Source: Demequina silvatica (GTDB taxonomy: Bacteria > Actinomycetota > Actinomycetes > Actinomycetales > Demequinaceae). Taken from it: a stretch of DNA of 64,000 nt. Positions within the stretch are counted from its first letter, which is position 1, and every line of letters starts with the position of its first letter. Location: positions 1 through 64,000 of the forward strand of contig NZ_BBMA01000007.1 in the NCBI RefSeq assembly GCF_000971215.1, in the 5' to 3' direction. A model generated the notes under the pieces. The model saw only the letters and a list, made by a program, of their open reading frames with translations, was not told where the DNA came from and ran no database searches. Both the position numbers and the translations under genes were made by a program. Shown piece by piece: positions 40,299 through 48,065 of this stretch.

Positions 40299-40772
40299 AT
40301 GAAGGTCTCGGCCCGCGCCGACTACGCCCTGAGGGCGGTGGCCGAGCTCGCGCGCGCCGACGCGCCCCGCACCACCGGCGAGATTGCCGCCAACCAGGGC
40401 ATCCCGCGAAAGTTCCTCGAGGGCATCCTCACGGAGCTGCGGGACGACGGCCTGGTGGTGGGCCAGCGCGGCATCGGCGGCGGCTACCGCCTCACGCGCG
40501 ACGCGGCCGACATCACGCTCGCTGACGTGGTCCGTTCCGTCGACGGTCCGCTGATCTACGTGCGCGGGGAGCGGCCGTCGGGCCTCGAGTACGACGGCGC
40601 CGCCTCCGAGCTGCTCACCATCTGGGTCGCGGTGCGCGCGAGCGTCCGCGCGGTGCTGGAGCGCGTGACGGTCGCGGATCTCGCGACGGGGGAGCTGCCC
40701 GCCGAGATCCGATCACTTGTCGAGGACCAAGCTGCCTGGGAGGACGCCCAAACAAACCTACTTGGCGAGTAG
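40299..40772 (+). CDS. Rrf2 family regulator without cysteines
   Basis: A 157-aa winged-helix regulator starting MKVSARADYALRAVAELA, the family hallmark. GQRGIGGGYRLTRDAADITLADVV is the wing. There is no cysteine at all, so it cannot bind an Fe-S cluster as IscR or NsrR do and would sense something else, as in the CymR branch. It starts 5 nt after the ABC ATPase gene. The downstream TSUP permease and the palindrome at its stop codon suggest control of a sulfur compound exporter; this is inference. Confidence 0.9.
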   Translation: MKVSARADYALRAVAELARADAPRTTGEIAANQGIPRKFLEGILTELRDDGLVVGQRGIGGGYRLTRDAADITLADVVRSVDGPLIYVRGERPSGLEYDGAASELLTIWVAVRASVRAVLERVTVADLATGELPAEIRSLVEDQAAWEDAQTNLLGE

Positions 40773-40786
40773 GAATTGATTCCTAC
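40769..40786. promoter_or_regulatory. 18-bp palindrome, probable Rrf2 operator
   Basis: GTAGGAAT-TG-ATTCCTAC is a perfect palindrome overlapping the rrf2 stop codon and 73 bp before the TSUP start. Further CCTACT/AGTAGG words lie on both sides (40757-40796). The AGGAATT half-site resembles sites bound by CymR-type Rrf2 proteins. Confidence 0.6.
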
Positions 40787-40859
40787 CTACTAGGTGGGTA
40801 TGGTTTATCTCATCTCGACCCATGGGTGCGCCCGCGCCCGGCTCGGGAGGAGGCATCTC

Positions 40860-41777
40860 ATGCGTTCTCTTGTCCTGCTGGCGATCGTCGGCTTCGGCGC
40901 GCAGCTCGTCGACGGCAGCCTCGGCATGGCGTACGGCGTCACCTCGTCGACCCTCATGCTGGCCGTGGGCCTGAGCCCGGCGATCGCGTCGGCAACCGTC
41001 CACCTCGCGGAGGTGGGCACCACGCTCGCGTCCGGCGCTGCGCACGCCCGCTTCGGCAACGTCGACTGGCGCGTGGTGTGGCGCGTGGGCGTCCCCGGCG
41101 CGATCGGCGCGTTCGCCGGCGCGACGTTCCTCTCGAACCTGTCCACCGAGGCGGCCGGTCCGATCATGGCCATGCTGCTGTTCGGCCTGGGCATCTACGT
41201 CCTCACCCGCTTCACCGGCACCAAGGTGAGCGCGGACAAGGCCAAGCGCCCGCTGCGTTCGCGCTTCCTCGCCCCGCTGGGCCTGGTCGCCGGCTTCGTG
41301 GACGCGACCGGCGGCGGCGGCTGGGGGCCCATCGGCACCCCGACCCTCCTCGCCTCCGGCCGCATGGAGCCGCGCAAGGTGATCGGCTCGATCGACACCT
41401 CGGAGTTCCTGGTCGCCGCAGCGGCCTCCGTCGGCTTCATCTTCGGGCTCGGCACCTCGGGCATCGACTTCGGCTGGGTGCTCGCGCTCCTCGCGGGCGG
41501 CCTGCTCGCCGCGCCGCTCGCTGCCTGGCTGGTCCGCCTGGTCCCGCCGCGCATGCTGGGCGCCGCGGTCGGCGGCATGATCCTGCTGACCAACGCGCGC
41601 ACCCTGCTCCACACCGACGCCCTCGCGGCCGTCGCGCCCTTCGCCTGGGCCGTCTACGCGACCATCGTCGCGGTGTGGGCGTGGGCCATCGCGCGGGCCT
41701 GGAAGGGCCACCGCGCGGACGTCGCGGCGCGCAAGGCGCTCGAGGCCGAGGCGGCGACCGAGGCGACCCCCGCCTAG
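40860..41777 (+). CDS. TSUP family sulfite/sulfonate permease (TauE/SafE)
   Basis: A 305-aa membrane protein with about eight helices in two repeats. The repeats start LVDGSLGMAYGVTSSTLML and VDATGGGGWGPIGTPTLL, where G-G-G-x-G-P-I-x-T-P is typical of TauE/SafE. ATG 40860 has GGAGGAGG upstream; the longer frame to 40794 is in the regulatory region. The likely cargo is a sulfur anion or organosulfur compound. Confidence 0.88.
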   Translation: MRSLVLLAIVGFGAQLVDGSLGMAYGVTSSTLMLAVGLSPAIASATVHLAEVGTTLASGAAHARFGNVDWRVVWRVGVPGAIGAFAGATFLSNLSTEAAGPIMAMLLFGLGIYVLTRFTGTKVSADKAKRPLRSRFLAPLGLVAGFVDATGGGGWGPIGTPTLLASGRMEPRKVIGSIDTSEFLVAAAASVGFIFGLGTSGIDFGWVLALLAGGLLAAPLAAWLVRLVPPRMLGAAVGGMILLTNARTLLHTDALAAVAPFAWAVYATIVAVWAWAIARAWKGHRADVAARKALEAEAATEATPA

Positions 41778-41799
41778 GCCCGCCTCCCGCGTCGACCCA

Positions 41800-41833
41800 G
41801 GGCGCGCATCGTCCCCACGGACGATGCGCGCCC
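41800..41833. terminator. Terminator hairpin made of two inverted GGACGATGCG words
   Basis: A perfect 15-bp stem (GGGCGCGCATCGTCC / GGACGATGCGCGCCC) with a 4-nt loop, 22 nt after the TSUP stop. Each arm contains the over-represented word in opposite orientation. Confidence 0.85.
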
Positions 41834-41874
41834 TTCGTCGTCCCTGCTAGCGTCGCGGAGAGAAGGAGGATGCT

Positions 41875-42318
41875 GTGGAACAGTTCCTGTGGTGGTTCAT
41901 TGCGGCGATGATTCTCGGGGCCATCGAGATCTTCACGCTCGACCTGCTGTTCGCGATGCTTGCGGTCGGTGCGCTGGCCGGAGGCTTCGCCGCCCTGCTG
42001 GGGGCCCCGTGGTGGCTCGCGATGATCATCGCGCTCGTCGTGGCGGCGGCGCTGATCGGCCTGCTGAGGCCGTTCCTGCTGCGCTCGCTGCGCGCCAGGG
42101 GAGGCGGAGAGCCCCAGACCAACACGGCGGCCCTGGTGGGCCGCGGCGCACGCGCGATCGACGAGGTCACCGAGACGCGCGGGCGGGTCAAGCTCAACGG
42201 GGAGGTGTGGTCGGCACGCACCGAGGACGATGCGCAGGCCATCCCCGAGGGCACCGAGGTGACCGTGCTGAGGATCGATGGCGCGACCGCCGTGGTCGCG
42301 CCCCAGAAGGAGAGCTGA
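41875..42318 (+). CDS. NfeD-like membrane protein
   Basis: A 147-aa protein with two to three N-terminal helices (LWWFIAAMILGAIEIFTLDLLFAMLAVGALAGGF and WWLAMIIALVVAAALIGLL) and a C-terminal OB-fold domain (GRGARAIDEVTETRGRVKLNGEVWSA). It is the usual partner of SPFH proteins, which follows 1 nt later. GTG 41875 has AAGGAGG before it; TAGCGT at about 41849 is a likely -10 box. Confidence 0.9.
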   Translation: MEQFLWWFIAAMILGAIEIFTLDLLFAMLAVGALAGGFAALLGAPWWLAMIIALVVAAALIGLLRPFLLRSLRARGGGEPQTNTAALVGRGARAIDEVTETRGRVKLNGEVWSARTEDDAQAIPEGTEVTVLRIDGATAVVAPQKES

Positions 42319-42319
42319 G

Positions 42320-43396
42320 ATGGACGACGTCGGAACGATCATCCTGTGGGTCGCGATCGCGGTCCTCGCGATCTTCGTCATCACCGCGATCGCGCGAGCG
42401 GTCATCGTGGTGCAGCAGACCCAGGCGTACCTGGTGGAGCGCCTGGGCCGCTACCACACCACCATGGACGCGGGCCTGCACCTGCTGGTCCCGTTCATCG
42501 ACAAGGTGCGCGCCAAGGTGGACCTGCGCGAGATGGTCTACTCCTTCCCGCCGCAGTCCGTCATCACGTCGGACAACCTCGTGGTCGACATCGACTCGGT
42601 CATCTACTTCCAGGTGACGGACCCCAAGTCCGCGGTGTACGAGATCGCCAACTACATCACGGGTGTGGAGCAGCTCACCACCACCACGCTGCGCAACATC
42701 GTCGGCACCATGGACCTCGAGCAGACGCTCACCAGCCGTGACCAGATCAACGGTCAGCTGCGTGGCGTGCTCGACGACGCGACCGGCAAGTGGGGCATCC
42801 GCGTCAACCGTGTCGAGCTCAAGGCTATCGAGCCGCCCGTGTCCATCAAGGACTCGATGGAGAAGCAGATGCGTGCCGAGCGCGACCGTCGTGCCGCGAT
42901 CCTCACCGCGGAGGGCTTCAAGCAGTCCGCGATCCTCACCGCGGAGGGCGAGAAGCAGTCCGCGATCCTGCGGGCGGAGGGCAACGCGCAGTCCCGCATC
43001 CTCGAGGCCGAGGGTGAGGCGCGCGCGATCCTCCAGGTGTTCGACGCGATCCACGAGGGCGACGCGGATTCCAAGCTGCTGTCCTACCAGTACCTGCAGA
43101 TGCTCCCTGAGATCGCGAAGGGCACCAACAACCAGATGTGGTTCGTGCCCACCGAGTTCACCGGCGCGCTCAAGGCGGTCTCCGCGGGCTTCGGCCTCGA
43201 CGAGTCGCCCGAGCCGCTCGAGCGGGACCCCGAGCGCGCCAGGCGTGCCGGCTCGCGCATCACGTCCGCGCTCGCGGACCCGCGCGCCGCGCTCGAGGAG
43301 GCGCGCCGCCAGGCCGAGGGCTTCTCCGCGGAGGCCACCGAGGCCGGCTCGGGCTCGGGCAAGCCGTTCGACCCGGACGCCGAGAAGGGCCAGTAG
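42320..43396 (+). CDS. SPFH/Band 7 (stomatin-like) membrane protein
   Basis: A 358-aa protein with one N-terminal helix (IILWVAIAVLAIFVITAIARAVIVV), an SPFH domain (TQAYLVERLGRYHTTMDAGLHLLVPF) and a coiled coil of Ala/Glu repeats (SAILTAEGEKQSAILRAEGNA). The disordered C-terminal tail is acidic. It is thought to organise membrane microdomains together with NfeD. It is followed by a strong terminator. Confidence 0.92.
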   Translation: MDDVGTIILWVAIAVLAIFVITAIARAVIVVQQTQAYLVERLGRYHTTMDAGLHLLVPFIDKVRAKVDLREMVYSFPPQSVITSDNLVVDIDSVIYFQVTDPKSAVYEIANYITGVEQLTTTTLRNIVGTMDLEQTLTSRDQINGQLRGVLDDATGKWGIRVNRVELKAIEPPVSIKDSMEKQMRAERDRRAAILTAEGFKQSAILTAEGEKQSAILRAEGNAQSRILEAEGEARAILQVFDAIHEGDADSKLLSYQYLQMLPEIAKGTNNQMWFVPTEFTGALKAVSAGFGLDESPEPLERDPERARRAGSRITSALADPRAALEEARRQAEGFSAEATEAGSGSGKPFDPDAEKGQ

Positions 43397-43408
43397 CGGG
43401 ACGATGCG

Positions 43409-43442
43409 GCGGGCCCCGGGGGAGCGATCCCTCGGGGCCCGC
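43409..43442. terminator. Terminator hairpin after the SPFH gene
   Basis: GCGGGCCCCG pairs with CGGGGCCCGC, with an inner GGGA/TCCC stem closed by GCGA. It lies between convergent genes and may serve both. A GGACGATGCG word overlaps its left side (43400-43408). Confidence 0.8.
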
Positions 43443-43490
43443 TGTCGCGTCCGGGGCGTGACGGGGCACCCGGGCGCGACGCCTCCTTCG

Positions 43491-44486
43491 TTACGGGCCG
43501 GGCGGGGACTCGGTGCCGGCCTCGGGACGGCGTTCCCGCACCAGCCACACCGCAAGCGCGACCAGCACCAGCCCGGTCGCCATCACGGCCACCCATGTGG
43601 CGACCGCGTCGCCCACCACCTCGCTGATGAGCCGCGGCACCGCCACGAGCAGCCCGATCCCTCCGGGCACGATCAGCGGCATCAGCCGCGCCGCGCCGAC
43701 CGCGAGCGCGATCATCGCGATGGCCAGCGCGACCGCGACCCCGAGGATCGCGACGCGCCCGTCGCCCGCCGCCGCGGTCTGCATCCCCAGCACCGCGAGC
43801 AGCCCGCCGGCGGCGAGCGCCACCGGGGGCGGGGCCAGCAGCCGGAACGCCCCGAGCGCGGCCCACGCGACACCGAGCGTGGCCCACGCGACGCCCATCC
43901 AGGTGGAGTCCACCGAGTCGTCCCACGGGGACACCGCCGCCGTGAGCGCGGCCGCGAGCGAGGCCAGCAGCGCGAGCTGCGCGAGCGCGCGCCGCCGGAA
44001 CGCGTAGACCGTCGCCGCCACGGCCGCCAGCGTCCCCGTGACCCACCTGGCCAGCGCATCGTCCCCCGTGAGGCCCACCAGGTCGTGCGCGACCACCCAG
44101 GCCAGCCATCCGGACAGCGCCACCGTCGCGAGCAGCAGCACCGAGGCCAGGCGCTGCGCGGGCGGCTGCGGGGCGCGCGCCGCGAGGATCCCGCCGGTGG
44201 CGACCACCGCGGTCAGGGCGACCACCAGCGCGAGGCGCGCGCCGTCGCCCAGGTCCTGCCACGTGCGGCCCACCACGAACGCCGCGCCCGACACCGCGAG
44301 GACCGCGCCCAGGTAGCCCACGATCTCGCCGACCACCGCGAGCGCGCGCGGCGCGACGTCGAGGCGGGGCGCGGCGGGCGCGTGGGCGGCGTGCGCGGCC
44401 TCGTAGCGGCGCACCTCGGCCGCCTGCTCGGGGGTGATGAGCCCCTGCTCGACCCACCTGTCGAGGCTGATGTCCACGCTGTGCAT
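43491..44486 (-). CDS. DUF2157-type multi-spanning membrane protein
   Basis: A 331-aa protein. The N-terminal soluble helix segment (LDRWVEQGLITPEQAAEVRRYEA) is typical of DUF2157, followed by about nine Ala/Val/Leu-rich membrane helices and a short charged tail. ATG 44486 has AGGGAGGC upstream. The function is unknown. Confidence 0.8.
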   Translation of the reverse strand: MHSVDISLDRWVEQGLITPEQAAEVRRYEAAHAAHAPAAPRLDVAPRALAVVGEIVGYLGAVLAVSGAAFVVGRTWQDLGDGARLALVVALTAVVATGGILAARAPQPPAQRLASVLLLATVALSGWLAWVVAHDLVGLTGDDALARWVTGTLAAVAATVYAFRRRALAQLALLASLAAALTAAVSPWDDSVDSTWMGVAWATLGVAWAALGAFRLLAPPPVALAAGGLLAVLGMQTAAAGDGRVAILGVAVALAIAMIALAVGAARLMPLIVPGGIGLLVAVPRLISEVVGDAVATWVAVMATGLVLVALAVWLVRERRPEAGTESPPGP

Positions 44487-44592
44487 GACCGCCTCCCTCC
44501 GGCGGCGGCGACATCGTCGTCGTCCCTTCCAGGTTACGCCCGGGGGCATGCGTGCGCCCCGCCGGGAGGTCGCGGGCTGGGATGATGGCGCC

Positions 44593-45393
44593 ATGCCCGT
44601 CATCGCGATCGACGACCCCTCCGACGCCCGCCTCGCCGACTACCGCGGCCTCACGGACGTGGCGCTGCGGCGCGTGCTCGAGCCCGAGCGCGGCCTGTAC
44701 ATGGCGGAGGGCGCGAAGGTGATCGAGCGGGCGCTGCGCGCCGGGCATGCCGCGCGGTCGGTGCTGGTGAGCGAGCGGTGGCTCGAGTCGGTGGCGCCGC
44801 TGGTCGCGGACCAGGTGCCGGTGTACCTCGCACCCACCGCGCTCCTCGAGGACGTCACCGGCTACCAGGTGCATCGCGGCGCGCTCGCGTCCATGGAGCG
44901 GCCCGAGCTGCCCGCGCTCGCGGATCTCGCGCGCGACGCGCGCAGGATCGTGGTGCTCGAGGGGATCGTCGACCACACCAACGTGGGGGCGATCTTCCGT
45001 TCGGCCGCGGGGATCGGCGCGGACGCGGTGGTGGTGTCGCCCACGTGCGCGGACCCGCTCTACCGCCGGTCGGTGAAGGTCTCCATGGGCACCGTGTTCC
45101 AGGTGCCCTGGACGCGCGCGACCTCCTGGCCCGGCGCGCTCGACGAACTGCGCGCGCTCGGCTTCACCGTGGGCGGGCTCGCGCTGACGGACGATGCGGT
45201 GGCCCTGGACCGCTTCGCGGCGCGGGCGGGGGAACGGGTCGCCCTGGTGATGGGCACCGAGGGCGACGGGCTCACCCGCCAGGCGCTCGCGCATGTCGAC
45301 GAGGCCGTGGTGATCCCCATGCACGGCGGCGTCGACTCGCTCAACGTGGCCGCCGCCTCCGCGGTGGCGATGTGGGAGCTGCGGGCGCGCTGA
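44593..45393 (+). CDS. SpoU-family (TrmH-like) RNA 2'-O-methyltransferase
   Basis: A 266-aa protein with an N-terminal substrate-binding region and a C-terminal SPOUT fold. The SPOUT motifs are VDHTNVGAIFRSAAGIGADAV, LVMGTEGDGLTRQAL and VVIPMHGGVDSLNVAAASAVAM. It methylates tRNA or rRNA ribose; the target is not predictable from sequence alone. The start is ATG 44593. Confidence 0.92.
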   Translation: MPVIAIDDPSDARLADYRGLTDVALRRVLEPERGLYMAEGAKVIERALRAGHAARSVLVSERWLESVAPLVADQVPVYLAPTALLEDVTGYQVHRGALASMERPELPALADLARDARRIVVLEGIVDHTNVGAIFRSAAGIGADAVVVSPTCADPLYRRSVKVSMGTVFQVPWTRATSWPGALDELRALGFTVGGLALTDDAVALDRFAARAGERVALVMGTEGDGLTRQALAHVDEAVVIPMHGGVDSLNVAAASAVAMWELRAR

Positions 45394-45408
45394 GCCGCGC
45401 CGCCGCTC

Positions 45409-47244
45409 TCAGCCGAGCCGCCAGACCCCCGCGGCGGGGCCGTCGGCGGTCAGCGTGATCGCGCCCTCCGCGTCCGTCTGCGCGCCCATGGCCCCGTGCA
45501 GGCGCGCGAGCCCCGTCACGCCTCCCAGGTCGACCTCGAGCGCGACCGCGTCCCGTGCCAGGGCGACCAGCAGCGTCTGGTGCGGGCATTCGCGCAGGTA
45601 GACCAGCGCATCGTCCACCGCGGCGACCCACCGGAGGCCGCCGTGCCGGAGCGCGCACGCGTCCCGCCGCAGCGCCCCCAGCTCCCGGTACGTCGCGTGC
45701 GTCGCGGCGTCCCAGCGCGGACCGCCGCCGTCGACGTCGGTCCACGGCATGGGGGTGCGGGAGTGCTCGCCGTTGAGGCCCTCGAGGCCGCCCTCGTCGC
45801 CGGCGAACACGAACGGCGCGCCGACGTAGGTGTAGAGCAGCGCGGCCGCGACGCGGTGGCGCTCCGGGGAGCCGGTCACGGTGCGGATGCGGGCCGTGTC
45901 GTGCGTCGAGAGGAGGTTCCACTGGCGCGTCGCGACACGCCATGGGACGGTCGCGAGGACGTCGCGCATGGTCGCGGCGACCTCGCCGCCGGTGCGGGAC
46001 GGGACGGGGACCGGGGTCTCGAGGTAGCGGACGTCCGCGCGCGGCGAGGCGAGCCACTGCCAGGCCGGACGCAGGAATCCCGCGTAGTTCATGCCCGCGT
46101 CCCACGCGCCGCGGCGGAGGTCCTCCGTGGCGTCGTGGAAGTGCTCGGCGACCACGGCGGCGTCGGGGCGGTCGGCGGCGACGGTCGCGCGCACCAGGGA
46201 GGCGACGTCCGCGTTGAGGTCCACGTCGCGGTGGCGGCCGGTCATGTTGGCGACGTCGATGCGCCAGCCGTCGAGCGCGTACGGCTCCGCGAGCCAGCGC
46301 CGCACCGGCGAGCCGGGGTCGGTGACCATGCGTGCGCGAAGCTCGGGCGAGCGCCAGTCGAGCTTGGGCAGGCTGCGGTGGCCGCACCAGCCGACCCAGT
46401 CCTCGCGGGCGTCGTCCCACAGGTAGAAGGACGCCTCGGGCGAGGCGGGGTCGCGCGACGCCTCGAACCACTCGTGGCCCTCGCCCGTGTGGTTCGTGGT
46501 GAGGTCGCCCATGACGCGCAGACCGCGCGCGTGCGCCGCGCGGGTGAGGGAGGCGAGCGCCGCGTCGCCGCCGAGCAGCGGGTCCACGCGGTCGAACGTC
46601 GACGCGTCGTAGCGGTGGTTGGAGCGGCCGGGGAAGATCGGCGTGAGGTACAGGGTGGTCACGCCCAGGCCGACCAGGTGGTCGAGGTGCGCCTCGACCC
46701 CCGCGAGCGTGCCGCCGAACACCTCGGTGACCGCGGCGCGGCCGTGCGCGGCGGGCTCGTCGTGCCACTCCTTGCGGATCGCCCAGGCGGGCAGGCCGTC
46801 CGGCGCGGGGGATTCGGGACCCGGCGCGAACCGGTCGGGGAACACCTGGTAGACCACCGCATCGTCCATCCAGGCGGGCGCGAGGTCGCGCGTGTGGAGG
46901 CGGAAGTCGTGGTGGTCGGTGACGTCGCGGCGGCTGAGGCCCGCGCCGTTGAGCCACGCGGTCCCGCCGCCGGTCTCCAGGAGGAAGCGGTATCCGGTGA
47001 GCGGGTTGTGCAGCACGAGCTCCGCGGCGAACCAGCGCTCGCCGTCGCGCTCGCCGTCCGCGACGGCCTCCACGAATGCGGGCTCGCCGTCCCTCACGGT
47101 GCGCAGCCAGACGCGGTCCGGCGCGGCCGCCGCGGCGGTGCGGACCCGCAGCGTGACGGTGTCGCCCAGGCTCACGGCGCCGGCGGGCGCGTAGAGCGCG
47201 GAGCCGTCGTGGTGGGCGGGTGCAAGCGCTTGCATTCCTGACAT
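45409..47244 (-). CDS. GH13 alpha-glycosidase (neopullulanase/maltogenic type)
   Basis: A 611-aa cytoplasmic enzyme with an N-terminal beta-sandwich (CBM34-like, about 1-125) and an (alpha/beta)8 barrel. The barrel motifs are YQVFPDRF, the nucleophile Asp near 328 (DGWRIDVAN), the acid Glu near 364 (VVAEHFHD) and the third Asp near 446 (STHDTARI). Expected substrates are maltodextrins or pullulan fragments. ATG 47244 lies 8 nt from a -10 box. A LacI-type operator overlaps its first codons. Confidence 0.9.
   Translation of the reverse strand: MSGMQALAPAHHDGSALYAPAGAVSLGDTVTLRVRTAAAAAPDRVWLRTVRDGEPAFVEAVADGERDGERWFAAELVLHNPLTGYRFLLETGGGTAWLNGAGLSRRDVTDHHDFRLHTRDLAPAWMDDAVVYQVFPDRFAPGPESPAPDGLPAWAIRKEWHDEPAAHGRAAVTEVFGGTLAGVEAHLDHLVGLGVTTLYLTPIFPGRSNHRYDASTFDRVDPLLGGDAALASLTRAAHARGLRVMGDLTTNHTGEGHEWFEASRDPASPEASFYLWDDAREDWVGWCGHRSLPKLDWRSPELRARMVTDPGSPVRRWLAEPYALDGWRIDVANMTGRHRDVDLNADVASLVRATVAADRPDAAVVAEHFHDATEDLRRGAWDAGMNYAGFLRPAWQWLASPRADVRYLETPVPVPSRTGGEVAATMRDVLATVPWRVATRQWNLLSTHDTARIRTVTGSPERHRVAAALLYTYVGAPFVFAGDEGGLEGLNGEHSRTPMPWTDVDGGGPRWDAATHATYRELGALRRDACALRHGGLRWVAAVDDALVYLRECPHQTLLVALARDAVALEVDLGGVTGLARLHGAMGAQTDAEGAITLTADGPAAGVWRLG
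47221..47234. promoter_or_regulatory. LacI-family operator at the GH13 start
   Basis: TGCAAGCGCTTGCA is a perfect 14-bp palindrome with the CAAGCGCTTG core bound by LacI-family repressors such as MalR. It covers about the 4th to 8th codon of the GH13 gene. With transcription starting at the ATG, it would lie at about +11 to +24. Confidence 0.65.
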
Positions 47245-47252
47245 GGTCAGCC

Positions 47253-47258
47253 ATCGTA
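47253..47258 (-). promoter_or_regulatory. -10 box TACGAT of the GH13 gene
   Basis: On the minus strand TACGAT ends 8 nt before ATG 47244, placing the start of transcription at or next to the ATG. Confidence 0.4.
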
Positions 47259-47306
47259 GGGCCTTCCCCGGCCCGCCTTGCCGAGTGTCGGAGGGTGGGG
47301 TCATAA

Positions 47307-47322
47307 TCGAACATGCGTTCGA
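47307..47322. promoter_or_regulatory. LexA (SOS) box 1
   Basis: TCGAACATGCGTTCGA is a perfect match to the actinobacterial LexA consensus TCGAAC-N4-GTTCGA. It lies 42 bp before the imuA start. Confidence 0.9.
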
Positions 47323-47334
47323 ACAGGTGTTCGA
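47319..47334. promoter_or_regulatory. LexA (SOS) box 2, overlapping box 1
   Basis: TCGAACAGGTGTTCGA is a second perfect LexA site sharing 4 bp (TCGA) with box 1, so dimers would sit 12 bp apart on nearly the same face of the helix. Confidence 0.9.
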
Positions 47335-47363
47335 ATCGATGGACGATGCGGGGGTGGGCAAGC

Positions 47364-48065
47364 ATGGCGGAGACGGCCGAGTCGAGGCTCGCCCGGGCAC
47401 GCGAGGCGCTCGCGGGCGTGCAGCGGCGGGTCGGCACCACGCGCGAGACGTGGGACGCGCCCACCCTGCCGCTGGCGCCGGTCCTGGACGGGCTGCTGCC
47501 GCAGGGGCTGAGGCGCGGCCAGGTGATCGCGGTGGCCGGGTCCACGTCGCTCATGCTCGCGCTCGCGGCCGCCGCGTCGGAGGCGGGGTCGTGGACCGCG
47601 GCCGTGGGGATGCCCTCGCTCGGGGTGGTGGCGGCGGCCAGGCGCGGGCTCGAGCTCGCGCGGCTCGCGCTGGTGCCGTACCCGGGCGCGCAGGCGGCCG
47701 CGGCGGCGGGCGCGTGCGTGGACGGCATGGACGTGATCCTGCTGGGGCCGCGCCTCGCGTTGTCCGAGGCGGACAGGCGGCGCCTCGCCTCCCGCGCGCG
47801 GGAGCGCGGCGCGGTGATCGTCGCGGACGGGGCCTGGACCGGGGCCCATGTCACGCTCGCCGCCGTCGGGTCGCGCTGGGAGGGCCTCGGCGCGGGGGAC
47901 GGCCGGCTGCGGGGGCGCGAGCTCACCGTCCGGGTCGAGGAGCGGCGCGGCGGCATCGCGCGGCTCGTCACCGTGCCGCTCGACGGCCTCGGCGTCCCGG
48001 TGCGCCGCGGCGGGGGCGTCCCCGCCGTGCCCGGGCACGTGCGCGCCCTCGGGGGTGCGGCATGA
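47364..48065 (+). CDS. imuA: ImuA-like mutasome protein
   Basis: A 233-aa RecA-like protein that heads the SOS mutagenesis cassette. The region where Walker A would be reads GQVIAVAGSTSLMLALAA and lacks the P-loop lysine, so ATP binding is doubtful, as in mycobacterial ImuA'. The C-terminal end is basic. The start is ATG 47364, just after the LexA boxes. It overlaps imuB by ATGA. Confidence 0.85.
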   Translation: MAETAESRLARAREALAGVQRRVGTTRETWDAPTLPLAPVLDGLLPQGLRRGQVIAVAGSTSLMLALAAAASEAGSWTAAVGMPSLGVVAAARRGLELARLALVPYPGAQAAAAAGACVDGMDVILLGPRLALSEADRRRLASRARERGAVIVADGAWTGAHVTLAAVGSRWEGLGAGDGRLRGRELTVRVEERRGGIARLVTVPLDGLGVPVRRGGGVPAVPGHVRALGGAA

